From an uncultured Candidatus Saccharibacteria bacterium (GTDB lineage: Bacteria; Patescibacteriota; Saccharimonadia; Saccharimonadales; Saccharimonadaceae): a stretch of 5,539 nt of DNA. Below, one piece after another: positions 5,538 through 5,539 of this stretch; within the stretch, counting starts at the first letter, position 1; each line of letters begins with the position of its first letter. The translations under genes and the position numbers were made by a program. The stretch is taken from the NCBI GenBank assembly GCA_948514425.1, contig CAOQYN010000037.1, positions 1 through 5,539 on the forward strand, in the 5' to 3' direction. The notes under the pieces are model-generated. The model worked only from the letters and a program-made list of their open reading frames with translations, had not been told where the DNA came from and ran no database searches.

Positions 5538-5539
5538 AT

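Larger units (their letters stand above)
5298..5539. other. AT-rich intergenic region without a supported gene
   Basis: No reading frame here has a ribosome binding site or recognisable product. It contains an AT-only inverted repeat (TTTTTA, TAAA, TAAAAA; 5322-5337), then a tract at 5341-5400 in which 52 of 60 plus-strand bases are A or C and only two are G, and a minus-strand promoter near the edge. No tRNA, riboswitch or terminator was recognised. No exact DnaA box (TTATNCACA) was seen; the nearest strings, such as CTTTACACA at 5461-5469, differ at two positions. Confidence 0.6.

Overview
The window carries a DNA gyrase operon, gyrB followed by gyrA, on the minus strand. Upstream of it, on the same strand, is a small RelB/DinJ-type antitoxin gene with an AT-rich intergenic region behind it. 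The sequence suggests a bacterium of the Candidate Phyla Radiation / Patescibacteria, perhaps Saccharibacteria. The hints are the short B. subtilis-length GyrB, gyrB-gyrA adjacency, unusual residues in otherwise invariant GyrB motifs, and the general character of the GyrA sequence. This assignment is an impression and was not tested. The standard genetic code fits: all three genes read through without internal stops and end in TAG, TAA and TAG.

Layout in the direction of transcription (right to left): 5298-5539 is gene-free and AT-rich, with one good minus-strand sigma70-type promoter near the right edge and an A/C-rich (minus strand G/T-rich) tract. 5108-5297 holds two blocks of short units beginning TACA, repeated every 11 bp. 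The core promoter of the antitoxin gene lies inside the first block. 4771-5088 encodes a 105-aa ribbon-helix-helix antitoxin with no toxin gene beside it. 4698-4770 carries the gyrBA promoter. 2697-4697 is gyrB; a 15-nt gap holding a strong Shine-Dalgarno leads into gyrA (147-2681). A hairpin with a T-rich tail at 84-124 ends the operon. 1-83 has no confident gene.

GyrB (ATPase and TOPRIM) and GyrA (breakage-reunion and DNA-wrapping domains) form the A2B2 gyrase that introduces negative supercoils. Their tight spacing fits stoichiometric, coupled translation. The least ordinary part of the window is the helically phased TACA/TGTA array over the antitoxin promoter. It looks like a multi-site operator or centromere-like array for a ribbon-helix-helix or other tandem-binding protein, and it is much longer than a usual toxin-antitoxin operator. 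GyrB also departs from E. coli at positions linked to quinolone (Asn434) and aminocoumarin (Lys142) response.
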